Below the pieces are notes generated by a model. That model did not search any database and was not told the origin of the DNA. It was given only the letters and a program-made list of their open reading frames with translations. Below, piece by piece: positions 14,424 through 21,863 of a stretch of 32,906 bases of DNA; within the stretch, counting starts at the first letter, position 1, and each line of letters begins with the position of its first letter. The position numbers were made by a program, and so were the translations under genes. This stretch comes from an uncultured Clostridia bacterium (lineage in GTDB: Bacteria > Bacillota > Clostridia > Christensenellales > UBA1242), in assembly GCA_934756675.1 (NCBI GenBank), contig CAKVLG010000010.1, positions 1 to 32,906 on the forward strand. The letters run 5' to 3'.

Positions 14424-14993
14424 TTAGTCAATAAATGTATATTTTGATTTATCGATTTCTTTTTTATTTGTGTTTTTAATTTCTGGATAACCAATAGACA
14501 GAGCAAGATAAATTTCATATTCATTTGGTATTTTAAATTGACCTTTGTTACTTTCATCAATGGCCCAACTTATATCTTGAATTATACAACTACCCAAACC
14601 CAAACTTTCTACCTCAATTGACATATTTTGGACAGCGAAACAGCAATCGTTTTTGGAATATGGTAGGTCTTTTTTATTACAAATTAAAATCATAATACTA
14701 GGGTTGTAAAATGGATCATAATTAGGTTGTTTTGCTAACCATTTTCGCCTCGCATCGTCTGAATTAGCAAATGCTTTTATTGCCAAATTTTTAAGATTGT
14801 TTATAACGCTTTTATCTTTAATCACAACAAAAAACCAAGGCTGTTTATTCATAGCACTTGGTGCAGACAGCCCACAATTTATTATTTTTATAATGTCATC
14901 ATCTAAAACTTGTTTATCTTGAAACTTTCGGCAACTATGTCTAGTTGTTATAACATTATATATTTCATCGCTAATTATCACTTTTCCCTCCAT
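14424..14993 (-). CDS. Nitroreductase family protein
   Basis: FMN-dependent nitroreductase-fold protein, 189 residues. TTRHSCRKFQDKQV near residue 16 is the flavin phosphate-binding arginine motif, SAPSAMNKQPWFFVVI near 44 is the second hallmark, and VESLGLGSCIIQDI lies near 128. The family reduces nitro compounds, quinones or flavins with NAD(P)H. Two starts are possible: ATG 14993, with AGGAA ten bases upstream, or GTG 14981, only 5 bases after GGAGGG. The start region lies inside a leftover acetyltransferase reading frame (14971-15060). Confidence 0.88.
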   Translation of the reverse strand: MEGKVIISDEIYNVITTRHSCRKFQDKQVLDDDIIKIINCGLSAPSAMNKQPWFFVVIKDKSVINNLKNLAIKAFANSDDARRKWLAKQPNYDPFYNPSIMILICNKKDLPYSKNDCCFAVQNMSIEVESLGLGSCIIQDISWAIDESNKGQFKIPNEYEIYLALSIGYPEIKNTNKKEIDKSKYTFID

Positions 14994-15060
14994 ACCACTT
15001 CATTCCTGCACCAACGTCATCATTTGGTCTTGCCACAAAGCCAAATTTTTCATAGTTTAA
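14971..15060 (-). pseudogene. GNAT acetyltransferase C-terminal remnant
   Basis: An open frame without start codon reads YEKFGFVARPNDDVGAGM and a few more residues before a stop at 14971-14973. YEKxGFxxRPnDxxGxGM is the classic C-terminal strand of GNAT acetyltransferases. A stop codon lies directly upstream, so only about 29 codons survive. The nitroreductase ATG is inside this remnant. It looks like the tail of a deleted upstream partner gene, not related closely to the GNAT at 13055. Confidence 0.6.
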
Positions 15061-15110
15061 TTATAACACAACTTAGTGCCGCCGGCAAACGCATTAAACA
15101 AAAGAAATGA

Positions 15111-15145
15111 AAAAGCACTCGCGTAATAGCAAGTGCTTCTTTTTT
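15111..15145. terminator. Terminator after the SUKH-like gene
   Basis: AAGCACT / AGTGCTT stem with one inner mismatch and a GC pair, flanked by A- and T-runs on both strands. It serves the leftward SUKH-like operon end. Confidence 0.75.
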
Positions 15146-15635
15146 ATTTGTTATATTTATCCGCATAAAACCCGCTATCATCGAGAATGTCGAAGCATAG
15201 TCCTTCATAAAAACCAGCTGAAGAATTGATATTATCTAGGTGATTTACAATTTGTGTAAGCTCTTCTTTCGAAACTTTTTCTTTGTTTATTTTGTCATCT
15301 AGCATTTTTAGGTTTTCGATAAATTCATCAAAAGAATTAGCCACGCGAGAAATTATATTCCAATCATCAATAAAAAGCGTATACACTGGCAATCTTTTGT
15401 CGTTAGTATCAACAATAATTGGATCACCAAGGTCGCATGTGGAACCAATTACATATACATTTTCGCCAACAATATTTGCCCAATCTTCGATTGGTTCGTG
15501 TTCGTCTGGGTATACCCTGAACCCTTCTTGTGCTAATTCAAAACTCTCTGGCGCAATAATTTCTAGTTGCTCGCGATTAATTATCTTAAATAATCTATAC
15601 TTGTTTTCCTCTAATTTTTTTAATAATTCTTCCAT
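15144..15635 (-). CDS. SMI1/KNR4 (SUKH)-like protein
   Basis: A 163-residue acidic protein with SUKH-like features. The order GSTCDLGDPIIVDTND, then PVYTLFIDDW, then SFDEFIENL matches the SMI1/KNR4 pattern of a GD-containing turn, a PVY strand and an A/SFxxFL helix. SUKH proteins often act as immunity proteins against nuclease toxins, but many are free-standing. No toxin gene is adjacent here. AAGGAG precedes the ATG. It follows the alpha/beta hydrolase by 10 bases and is likely in one operon with it. Confidence 0.65.
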   Translation of the reverse strand: MEELLKKLEENKYRLFKIINREQLEIIAPESFELAQEGFRVYPDEHEPIEDWANIVGENVYVIGSTCDLGDPIIVDTNDKRLPVYTLFIDDWNIISRVANSFDEFIENLKMLDDKINKEKVSKEELTQIVNHLDNINSSAGFYEGLCFDILDDSGFYADKYNK

Positions 15636-15645
15636 GACTACTCCT

Positions 15646-16374
15646 TTATTTCATAATATCTTTCACAATTTTCAAAATCTGTTCAAGCTCGCCTGGTTTT
15701 TTAAACCTATGGTCAGCACCTTTTATGTAATAAATATTATAATCACTGCAATTTGACTTAAAAAATTTATCATTATCAACTACGCTTACAACATCATCTT
15801 GGTCGCCTTGAATAACATCAATATGCATACCAAATTTTGCATCTTTTAAGCTGTTTGATTTAAGCTCTTGCAAAAATGCTTTGTCTATTATTAATTCTTT
15901 TTCAAAACCAAGATTTTGTTGGTTCTGCATAAGATCATCTATTGTTAGGTCATGGCATGGCAAAATGTTGTTTTCTAACACTTCGTCCATAAAAATTGCT
16001 GGCGAACGCAAGATTATGTGCAAGTAATTATATTTATCATGTTTCAAGTGATTTAAAAGCAAATATGCACCAAAACTTGTTGCGAAAAAAGAAATTGGTA
16101 CATCTTTATATTTTTGTTTCACGTAACTTGTAACTTTATCTAAATATTCAAAACAATTTTCAAGCCTTAGTGTTCCTGTTGTTTTATCACCACCATGACA
16201 AGGCAAATCAAACGCCAATGTGAGCGTGTTATCACCCAGCAAACTCGCTACAGCACTAATAACAGAACTTTCACAGTCGCCCGCAAAACCGTGCACAGCA
16301 ATAAGCACTTGTTTTATTTCATTTTCCGGATAAAATACTTTACAATTTATATTCTCTATTTTCTTATTGAACAT
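15646..16374 (-). CDS. Alpha/beta hydrolase
   Basis: Soluble alpha/beta hydrolase of 242 residues. The oxyanion region VHGFAGDCES is near residue 28, the nucleophile elbow is ATSFG (Ser near residue 99, first Gly replaced by Ala), the acidic residue is in IQGDQDDVV near 195, and the histidine is in GADHRFKKPGE near 221. The fold resembles small esterases or acyl-peptide hydrolase-like lipases. The substrate is not predictable. It sits 12 bases after the TraX-like gene and upstream of the SUKH-like gene. Only a distant AGGA precedes the ATG. Confidence 0.85.
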   Translation of the reverse strand: MFNKKIENINCKVFYPENEIKQVLIAVHGFAGDCESSVISAVASLLGDNTLTLAFDLPCHGGDKTTGTLRLENCFEYLDKVTSYVKQKYKDVPISFFATSFGAYLLLNHLKHDKYNYLHIILRSPAIFMDEVLENNILPCHDLTIDDLMQNQQNLGFEKELIIDKAFLQELKSNSLKDAKFGMHIDVIQGDQDDVVSVVDNDKFFKSNCSDYNIYYIKGADHRFKKPGELEQILKIVKDIMK

Positions 16375-16386
16375 TTATATTTTTTC

Positions 16387-17163
16387 CTACAATAAATAGC
16401 TAAACAGCCAAATTACAATTAAATGCAATGGATAATATACATAGAACATCCATTTCATAAACTTGTTGACGTTTTTGTTTCGTCCGCGCTCGCCATTATA
16501 GAGTGCTATAACTGGCAATGCAAGCACAACACCAAGTTGAATTAAACCATAAACCTTTGAAAGTGCAAAGAAATATACCGCCGCATAAATAAGTGCATAG
16601 AACAAGCACCAAAGTATCTGACTTTTCAGTTTGCCACGGTTAGAACCAATGCTAAGCACGAATAGCGAAGCAATACAACTCCAATCGGCTGGAAAAGCTG
16701 CCACACAGAGCAAAATAATCAAAATTGGCTTTAACCATGATTTAATCTTTTCGCTATAGTTAATTCTAAGCATCACAAGACCAATAAAAAGTGACCACAT
16801 AACACTTGTTTGGTTGAACAAATGTCCCACAACACCATTGCCCGTTGCAAATGATACTAGTGCTAGATAGCCAAATTCTTTGAATGCTAGCGATTGCAAC
16901 ATATATGGCACGTGAGAAATCAACGCAAAAATAAACAATCTACGAGTATACTTTTTAATGTCGTGCGTGTAATGAAACCCCTCGGCAATACAAAAACACA
17001 TAATCGGACAAGTAAGTCTGCCGATGACATGCATAATTATTGCAAGCGGAGCCGTTGAATATGAAGGAAAAACTGCCCATGCAATATGGTCGATAGTCAT
17101 AGCTATTATTGCAATAAACTTAATCATATTGGAATTTAGGCACTTTCTTTTGTTTTCTTCCAT
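16387..17163 (-). CDS. TraX family membrane protein
   Basis: An integral membrane protein of 258 residues with about eight helices. It matches the TraX family: IAIIAMTIDHIAW near residue 18, IGRLTCPIMCFCIAEGFHYT near 52, and YTRRLFIFALISHVPYML near 78. TraX of the F plasmid acetylates pilin; chromosomal relatives are membrane acyltransferase-like proteins with unknown substrates, and no conjugation genes are near. An in-frame TTG at 17199 and ATG at 17169 are alternatives. I prefer ATG 17163 because TACAAT ends exactly 6 bases before it, the same leaderless layout as three other genes here. No Shine-Dalgarno is seen. Confidence 0.82.
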   Translation of the reverse strand: MEENKRKCLNSNMIKFIAIIAMTIDHIAWAVFPSYSTAPLAIIMHVIGRLTCPIMCFCIAEGFHYTHDIKKYTRRLFIFALISHVPYMLQSLAFKEFGYLALVSFATGNGVVGHLFNQTSVMWSLFIGLVMLRINYSEKIKSWLKPILIILLCVAAFPADWSCIASLFVLSIGSNRGKLKSQILWCLFYALIYAAVYFFALSKVYGLIQLGVVLALPVIALYNGERGRNKNVNKFMKWMFYVYYPLHLIVIWLFSYLL

Positions 17164-17169
17164 ACACAT

Positions 17170-17199
17170 ATTGTAACAAAAAAAGTCAGCATATACCAA
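17170..17199 (-). promoter_or_regulatory. Promoter of the TraX-like gene, leaderless geometry
   Basis: Minus strand: TTGGTA (17194-17199), 18-base spacer, TACAAT (17170-17175), then 6 bases to ATG at 17163. Transcription would begin at the start codon. Confidence 0.55.
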
Positions 17200-17220
17200 G
17201 TGATTTACTGACCTTTTGCA

Positions 17221-18255
17221 TTATTCATTTATTATTTCTTCGCTACTAGATTTTTGCGGTCTATTTGTTTTCAAAAGCAGACGTGGTGACGGATTATATG
17301 TTTCTGAATACAATTCAGCTATAATTGCATAGTTGCTGCCGAGTAACCCTTCTAGCCTATTCATTCCGATGTCTGTGTCTATGTATCCGCGGCATTGGTG
17401 CAAACCAAACGCTAAGTCGTTTAGCTCGTGCCCACATCTTTGTTTATACAGTTCGCGAAGCGCCGCATAATCGCCTTGCTTATGCAATGTTAACATTTGT
17501 TTTTTACCAACAACTCTCGCAATATGTTCAGCTGCTCTTTCATACACCTTATATACACCAAGTGGTGCATAAATACCTACACCATACATAACTTCATCAT
17601 AGCATTTTTCTTTGTATGTCGTTATTCCTTCGTTAAGTTCGCAAAGATCAAATGCACAAGTTAAGTTTGCCCTTAATGCTTGCTTTGTATTGCAAAAACC
17701 AGAATTAAATGTCATACTGTTTTGTATTTGTTTAAGTTCTTTTTCGCTAAATGCTTTAGCAAGATTATTCTTGCTACGAAGCTTTATTATTTCTTCTTTA
17801 GATAGTGGCATTTCCCACTTTGTTAAAGCGCAATGGTCAAATTCGTGTCTAATGGTTGAATCAATATACATTCTTTTAAGTCGTTTTCTACCAATGCGTG
17901 CGACATAACTTTCATTAAGTGGCATAGCGATCAAAAAAGGATTGGTATAGATTGTGCCCTTGTTTGGTTTATATTGTCCAGAAACAAACAAGTACCCAGC
18001 AAGTATTTGCAAGATATTGACGCTGTCTAACTTGTTTTTAATGCTTGTGCTCAAGTTTTGCAAAATATTATCTGCAAGTTCATTTATGTCAAAAATGTCG
18101 CCATAAGCAACTTTGTTGCAATACAAATAATTCAGACAATAAAAAATAGTCTTGTCGTTTATACCTTTATCCATAAGTCCACATATGACTTTGTTCGAAA
18201 TTGGCGTACCAATTGTGGCAACATATTTTTTAAACTCGCTGTCGTTGATTTTCAT
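17221..18255 (-). CDS. Putative zinc metallopeptidase (HExxH), uncharacterised
   Basis: A 344-residue protein I do not recognise. RHEFDH places a HExxH zinc motif at residues 137-141, and about 68 residues later LNEGITTYKEK supplies a candidate third ligand, Glu 209, in the NEG context seen in gluzincin-type peptidases. There is no signal peptide or membrane helix, so it would act in the cytosol, or the motif could be structural. The ATG at 18255 has no Shine-Dalgarno. A consensus promoter ends 6 bases before it, so a leaderless mRNA is likely; an in-frame TTG at 18270 overlaps that -10 box and is unlikely. The TraX-like gene follows. Confidence 0.75.
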   Translation of the reverse strand: MKINDSEFKKYVATIGTPISNKVICGLMDKGINDKTIFYCLNYLYCNKVAYGDIFDINELADNILQNLSTSIKNKLDSVNILQILAGYLFVSGQYKPNKGTIYTNPFLIAMPLNESYVARIGRKRLKRMYIDSTIRHEFDHCALTKWEMPLSKEEIIKLRSKNNLAKAFSEKELKQIQNSMTFNSGFCNTKQALRANLTCAFDLCELNEGITTYKEKCYDEVMYGVGIYAPLGVYKVYERAAEHIARVVGKKQMLTLHKQGDYAALRELYKQRCGHELNDLAFGLHQCRGYIDTDIGMNRLEGLLGSNYAIIAELYSETYNPSPRLLLKTNRPQKSSSEEIINE

Positions 18256-18261
18256 ATTTTT

Positions 18262-18290
18262 ATTATACAACTATTATCAAAAAAATTCAA
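18262..18290 (-). promoter_or_regulatory. Promoter of the HExxH gene, leaderless geometry
   Basis: Minus strand: TTGAAT (18285-18290), 17-base spacer, TATAAT (18262-18267), 6 bases, then ATG at 18255. Confidence 0.8.
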
Positions 18291-18391
18291 TACTAACATA
18301 AAATTTCGGTATTATATCACACATAACATTCGATAAAATCTGACAAAAATGAAGATTATTCTTTTTCTCGAGCTAAATTTTAAAAAGCATA

Positions 18392-18420
18392 TTGCACATC
18401 AATTAGCTTAGTGTTATACT
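18392..18420 (+). promoter_or_regulatory. Promoter of the NDK-like gene
   Basis: TTGCAC (18392-18397), 17-base spacer, TATACT (18415-18420). The leader carries AGAGGT before the ATG. Confidence 0.75.
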
Positions 18421-18449
18421 AAATGAAATAAAAAATTTAGAGGTATTAT

Positions 18450-19007
18450 ATGAAAAACAAAAGAACATTTTTTGCTATTAAACCTGGCTACGCTGACAAC
18501 ATTAATATTGTGTACTACATAATTACTAAACTTGAAGACTCTGGCTGCAAAATTCATAGCGAACACGAAGTTAAATATGATTTCAATTCTGCCATGACTC
18601 ACTATGCTTCTGTTCCAGAAAAATTTAGACGCGGTGCTGCTACTTACCTTTCTAGCGGAAACATTTTAGCTTTAATTCTCGAAGATAACCGTCCAGAAAA
18701 CGCACGTGGTTGTGACTTTATCTCTCACGTAAGAAACGTTCTTGGCGACACAAAATGTACAACACCTGGAACAATTAGATTTGATGTAACTCACAGCGGT
18801 ATTTTTGAAGGTGAAGTTGATAACATTCGTAATTCTTATGGCGACCCAAGCATTGGTATCGACAATATCACAATGAATGTTGCTCACGCTTCAGACAGCG
18901 AAGAAAGCTTTAAACGTGAAGTTAGCATCTTGAACAATGTTCTCGATAGCTACCATTACCTTCCAGTTATTGCTGACCCAGAAGATTACGACGAACCAAA
19001 CGCTTAA
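18450..19007 (+). CDS. Divergent nucleoside diphosphate kinase-like protein
   Basis: A 185-residue protein with a recognisable NDK fold. RTFFAIKP (Lys 11) replaces the family VKPDG, HYASV near 51 matches HYxEH, RNVLG gives Arg 95, GTIRFD gives Arg 110, and NVAHASDS gives Asn 143, His 146 and the SDS loop. So the phosphate-binding residues and the phospho-accepting histidine are all present. Standard enzymes are 135-150 residues. Here about 14 extra residues (roughly 114-138) separate GTIR from the histidine and there is an acidic C-terminal tail. It probably moves a phosphate between nucleotides, but specificity may differ. AGAGGT precedes the ATG; it is a one-gene unit. Confidence 0.78.
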   Translation: MKNKRTFFAIKPGYADNINIVYYIITKLEDSGCKIHSEHEVKYDFNSAMTHYASVPEKFRRGAATYLSSGNILALILEDNRPENARGCDFISHVRNVLGDTKCTTPGTIRFDVTHSGIFEGEVDNIRNSYGDPSIGIDNITMNVAHASDSEESFKREVSILNNVLDSYHYLPVIADPEDYDEPNA

Positions 19008-19012
19008 ACTTT

Positions 19013-19053
19013 TTTAAAAAAAGAGCCAAACTTGATGTTTGGTTCTTTTTTTT
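19013..19053 (+). terminator. Terminator after the NDK-like gene
   Basis: AAGAGCCAAAC, 5-base loop, GTTTGGTTCTT, followed by a run of eight T. Confidence 0.9.
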
Positions 19054-19086
19054 GCAATCTTTCTTAATTGTACATAAAGATAAAAC

Positions 19087-19115
19087 TTGCAAAAACATAA
19101 AATTATATGTATACT
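19087..19115 (+). promoter_or_regulatory. Promoter of the M16/asnS/glycosyltransferase operon, leaderless geometry
   Basis: TTGCAA (19087-19092), 17-base spacer, TATACT (19110-19115), 6 bases, then ATG at 19122. Confidence 0.75.
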
Positions 19116-19121
19116 TTTAGC

Positions 19122-20444
19122 ATGAGTAAAGTAAAATCTTTTGAATACAAAGGCATTCACTTAGTTTACAAAAAAAACAAAATCAACAAAGCTAGTGATG
19201 TTAGTTTTGGTATAACTACTGGCGCCTATCAAGACGGTAGACACCAAGGGCTTGCTCATTTGTTTGAGCATTGCATGTTTTTTGGAACAAAAAAACACAG
19301 CTTTGAAGAGTTTAAATCATTGCGTGAAACGTTGTGCCCTAGCCTTAATGCCGCAACTTCAGAAAGAGGCATGCGCATGACTTTTTACGAAAGTTCCAGG
19401 GACCTTGAAAGTGTTTTAGAATTCACATCTGACCAATTCTTTAATTCGCTCCCAACAGAGTCACAATTCGAGAATGAGAAAAAAGTCATTAGCAACGAAA
19501 TTGCTAGGTCGCAGCAACAATCAAAACAAAAATTTATAAATGCTCACCTAAAGATTATTCGCGACAAAAAGCATAGCCCACTTGATGTTACTGGCACAAG
19601 TGCATCGCTTGCAAAAATAAAAATTAGCAATATTAAAAAGTTTAGGCAAAAATGGTACAAAAGGCAAAACTTCTGTTTTGTAATATTTACTAGTGTCAGT
19701 CTTCATAAGGTTAAAAAGCTAGTCGATAAATACTTTTTACCATATCTTGAAGACGATCCAAGTTTTGTTCCTTTCGACTATAACATTACATTTGAAAATC
19801 CTAGCAAAGTTCAGTTTGTTCACAATAAAACAAGTAAGCTTTCAAGTATAAAAATATCAAAACTCATTTCAAGTTATTCTCTTACAAATGCGGTATACTT
19901 GAACGCTGTTAGCGATTGCATTAGTTTTAGATTGCGTGAATTATTCCGTGAAAAAAGCGGACTCACATACGAAAGACCAATATTTTCTTACTATCAAAAC
20001 AAAAACGGCGGATATATCGCTTTCACGCTAAAAGTTTTGCCGGAAAACATTAACAAAGCACTTGATGTTACTAAACAAATGTTTTTGGACTTATATAATA
20101 ACGGCTTCACCCAAAACGACTTAGATAAACTCAAACTTCTCGAAAAGCGTGCGAGAGATGTTGCCGAAAAAGCAAAAGCACATGGTAAAGCGACATCAAT
20201 GTATGTGATATACTTGGAACGCGGTAAATTCGAAGATACAAGAATTTGGAGACGCACAAAAAAACAAATCAACGTACAAAAACTAAATGATTTTGTAAAA
20301 GAAATTCTTTCGCCAAACAATGTTTATGTCACAATTATGGCAGATAAAAAACAGAAAAAATGCTATTCTAACGCCAAAATCTTAGAAATGTTTGGCGCAA
20401 GCAAAAACAAATCACTTGACAAACAAATGCCAAGTGTCCAATAA
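19122..20444 (+). CDS. M16 family zinc peptidase homologue
   Basis: A 440-residue M16 (insulinase/processing peptidase) family protein with two similar halves. The inverted zinc motif is HLFEH (residues 46-50), and the third ligand Glu 126 in VISNEIARS lies at the spacing expected for the family, so this half looks catalytically competent. The C-terminal half (about 225-410), with REKSGLTYE near 277, matches the inactive partner domain. It has no signal peptide. I start at ATG 19122 because a promoter -10 box ends 6 bases upstream; the in-frame ATG at 19107 lies within that promoter. It leads an operon with asnS and the GT4/PIG-L gene. Confidence 0.87.
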   Translation: MSKVKSFEYKGIHLVYKKNKINKASDVSFGITTGAYQDGRHQGLAHLFEHCMFFGTKKHSFEEFKSLRETLCPSLNAATSERGMRMTFYESSRDLESVLEFTSDQFFNSLPTESQFENEKKVISNEIARSQQQSKQKFINAHLKIIRDKKHSPLDVTGTSASLAKIKISNIKKFRQKWYKRQNFCFVIFTSVSLHKVKKLVDKYFLPYLEDDPSFVPFDYNITFENPSKVQFVHNKTSKLSSIKISKLISSYSLTNAVYLNAVSDCISFRLRELFREKSGLTYERPIFSYYQNKNGGYIAFTLKVLPENINKALDVTKQMFLDLYNNGFTQNDLDKLKLLEKRARDVAEKAKAHGKATSMYVIYLERGKFEDTRIWRRTKKQINVQKLNDFVKEILSPNNVYVTIMADKKQKKCYSNAKILEMFGASKNKSLDKQMPSVQ

Positions 20445-20464
20445 TAATACAAGAGGTACAAGTT

Positions 20465-21850
20465 ATGCAAAAACAAGATGTAAGAAAATTATATGAAAAC
20501 ACTAACGCATATGACGGCAAAGAAGTCACTGTTGGTGGTTGGATTCGCAGCGTTCGAAACTCTAAGACATTTGGATTTATGGATTTAAATGACGGCACAT
20601 GCTTTAATGGTGTGCAAGTTATTTTTGACGATAAACTTAATAACTTTGAACAAGTAGAAAAATTAAACACTGGTTCAAGTGTTCTTGTTTCGGGTACACT
20701 TGTTTTAACGCCAGAAATGCGTCAACCATTCGAAATTCATGCTAAGAATATCGAGATTTTGTCTAGCACAGACGAAAGCTATCCACTTCAAAAGAAACGC
20801 CACAGTGTCGAATTCTTAAGGGAAATTGCTTATCTCAGACCACGCACTAACCTATTTAATGCAGTATTTAGAGTTAGAAGTGAAACAGCTTATGCTATTC
20901 ACCAATTCTTTCATGAAAGAGGGTTTGTTTATGTGCACACACCAATAATTACTGGTGCTGATTGCGAAGGCGGTAGCGATGTATTTAGAGTTACAACCCA
21001 CAATATTTATGACAAAGAAAAAATGAAAGATGCAACTCCAGAAAATGATTTCTTTGGCAAAAAAGTATTCTTGACCCCAACAGGTCAGCTCGAAGGCGAA
21101 GCTATGGCACTTGCTTTTAGTAAGGTATATACTTTTGGCCCAACATTTAGATCAGAAAACAGTAACACAACAAGGCATGCCAGCGAATTTTGGATGATTG
21201 AACCAGAAATCGCCTTTTGCACGCTTGAAGATATGATGAAACTCGAAGAAGATATGGTTAAATATCTCATCAATTATTTATTTGAACATTGTGCAACCGA
21301 GCTCGAATTCTTCAATAAATTTGTAGACACTGGATTGCTCGAAAGATTACATAATGTCGTAAATAACGATTTTGCACGCGTTACATATACCGAAGCTGTT
21401 GCAATGCTCGAAAAAGTTAACGACCGATTTGAATACAAAGTTTCTTGGGGCACTGACCTTCAAAGTGAACATGAAAGATATTTGTGCGAAGAAGTATTTA
21501 AAAAGCCACTTTTCGTAACAGATTATCCAAGAGAAATAAAAGCATTCTATATGCGTCTTAACGACGATAACAAAACTGTTGGTGCTTGTGATTTGCTTGT
21601 TCCTAGCATTGGTGAAATTATGGGCGGCAGTGAAAGAGAAGAACGCCTTGATGTATTACTTCAAAAATTAAAAGACTTTGGACTTAAAGAAGAAGACTAT
21701 TGGTGGTACGTTAACCTTCGTAAATTTGGTGGCGTAAAACATAGCGGCTTTGGATTGGGCTTTGAAAGATTTTTAATGTATGTTACTGGCGTTAACAACA
21801 TTCGCGACGTACAACTATTCCCTAGAACTCCAAAAAATTGCGAGTATTAA
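20465..21850 (+). CDS. asnS: Asparaginyl-tRNA synthetase
   Basis: Class IIb aminoacyl-tRNA synthetase of 461 residues that charges tRNA-Asn. The N-terminal OB-fold (about 1-110) includes VTVGGWIRSVRNSKTFGF. The catalytic domain has motif 2-like FRSENSNTTRHASEFWMIEPE near residue 230 (shown here only by its ends FRSEN and IEPE) and the C-terminal motif 3 GFGLGFERFLMY, ending RDVQLFPRTP. These features favour asparagine over aspartate enzymes. AGAGGT lies 7 bases before the ATG. It is 20 bases downstream of the M16 gene and 13 bases upstream of the next start, so one operon. Confidence 0.96.
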   Translation: MQKQDVRKLYENTNAYDGKEVTVGGWIRSVRNSKTFGFMDLNDGTCFNGVQVIFDDKLNNFEQVEKLNTGSSVLVSGTLVLTPEMRQPFEIHAKNIEILSSTDESYPLQKKRHSVEFLREIAYLRPRTNLFNAVFRVRSETAYAIHQFFHERGFVYVHTPIITGADCEGGSDVFRVTTHNIYDKEKMKDATPENDFFGKKVFLTPTGQLEGEAMALAFSKVYTFGPTFRSENSNTTRHASEFWMIEPEIAFCTLEDMMKLEEDMVKYLINYLFEHCATELEFFNKFVDTGLLERLHNVVNNDFARVTYTEAVAMLEKVNDRFEYKVSWGTDLQSEHERYLCEEVFKKPLFVTDYPREIKAFYMRLNDDNKTVGACDLLVPSIGEIMGGSEREERLDVLLQKLKDFGLKEEDYWWYVNLRKFGGVKHSGFGLGFERFLMYVTGVNNIRDVQLFPRTPKNCEY

Positions 21851-21863
21851 TAAGGATTTACAA

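Noticed and set aside
16387..17163. Conjugative element suggested by TraX
   Set aside because: No other tra gene, relaxase or integrase is in the window; chromosomal TraX-like proteins are common.
21780..21863. Longer start for the GT4/PIG-L gene inside asnS
   Set aside because: The ATG at 21864 has a good AAGGA site and gives the proper GT4 N-terminus.
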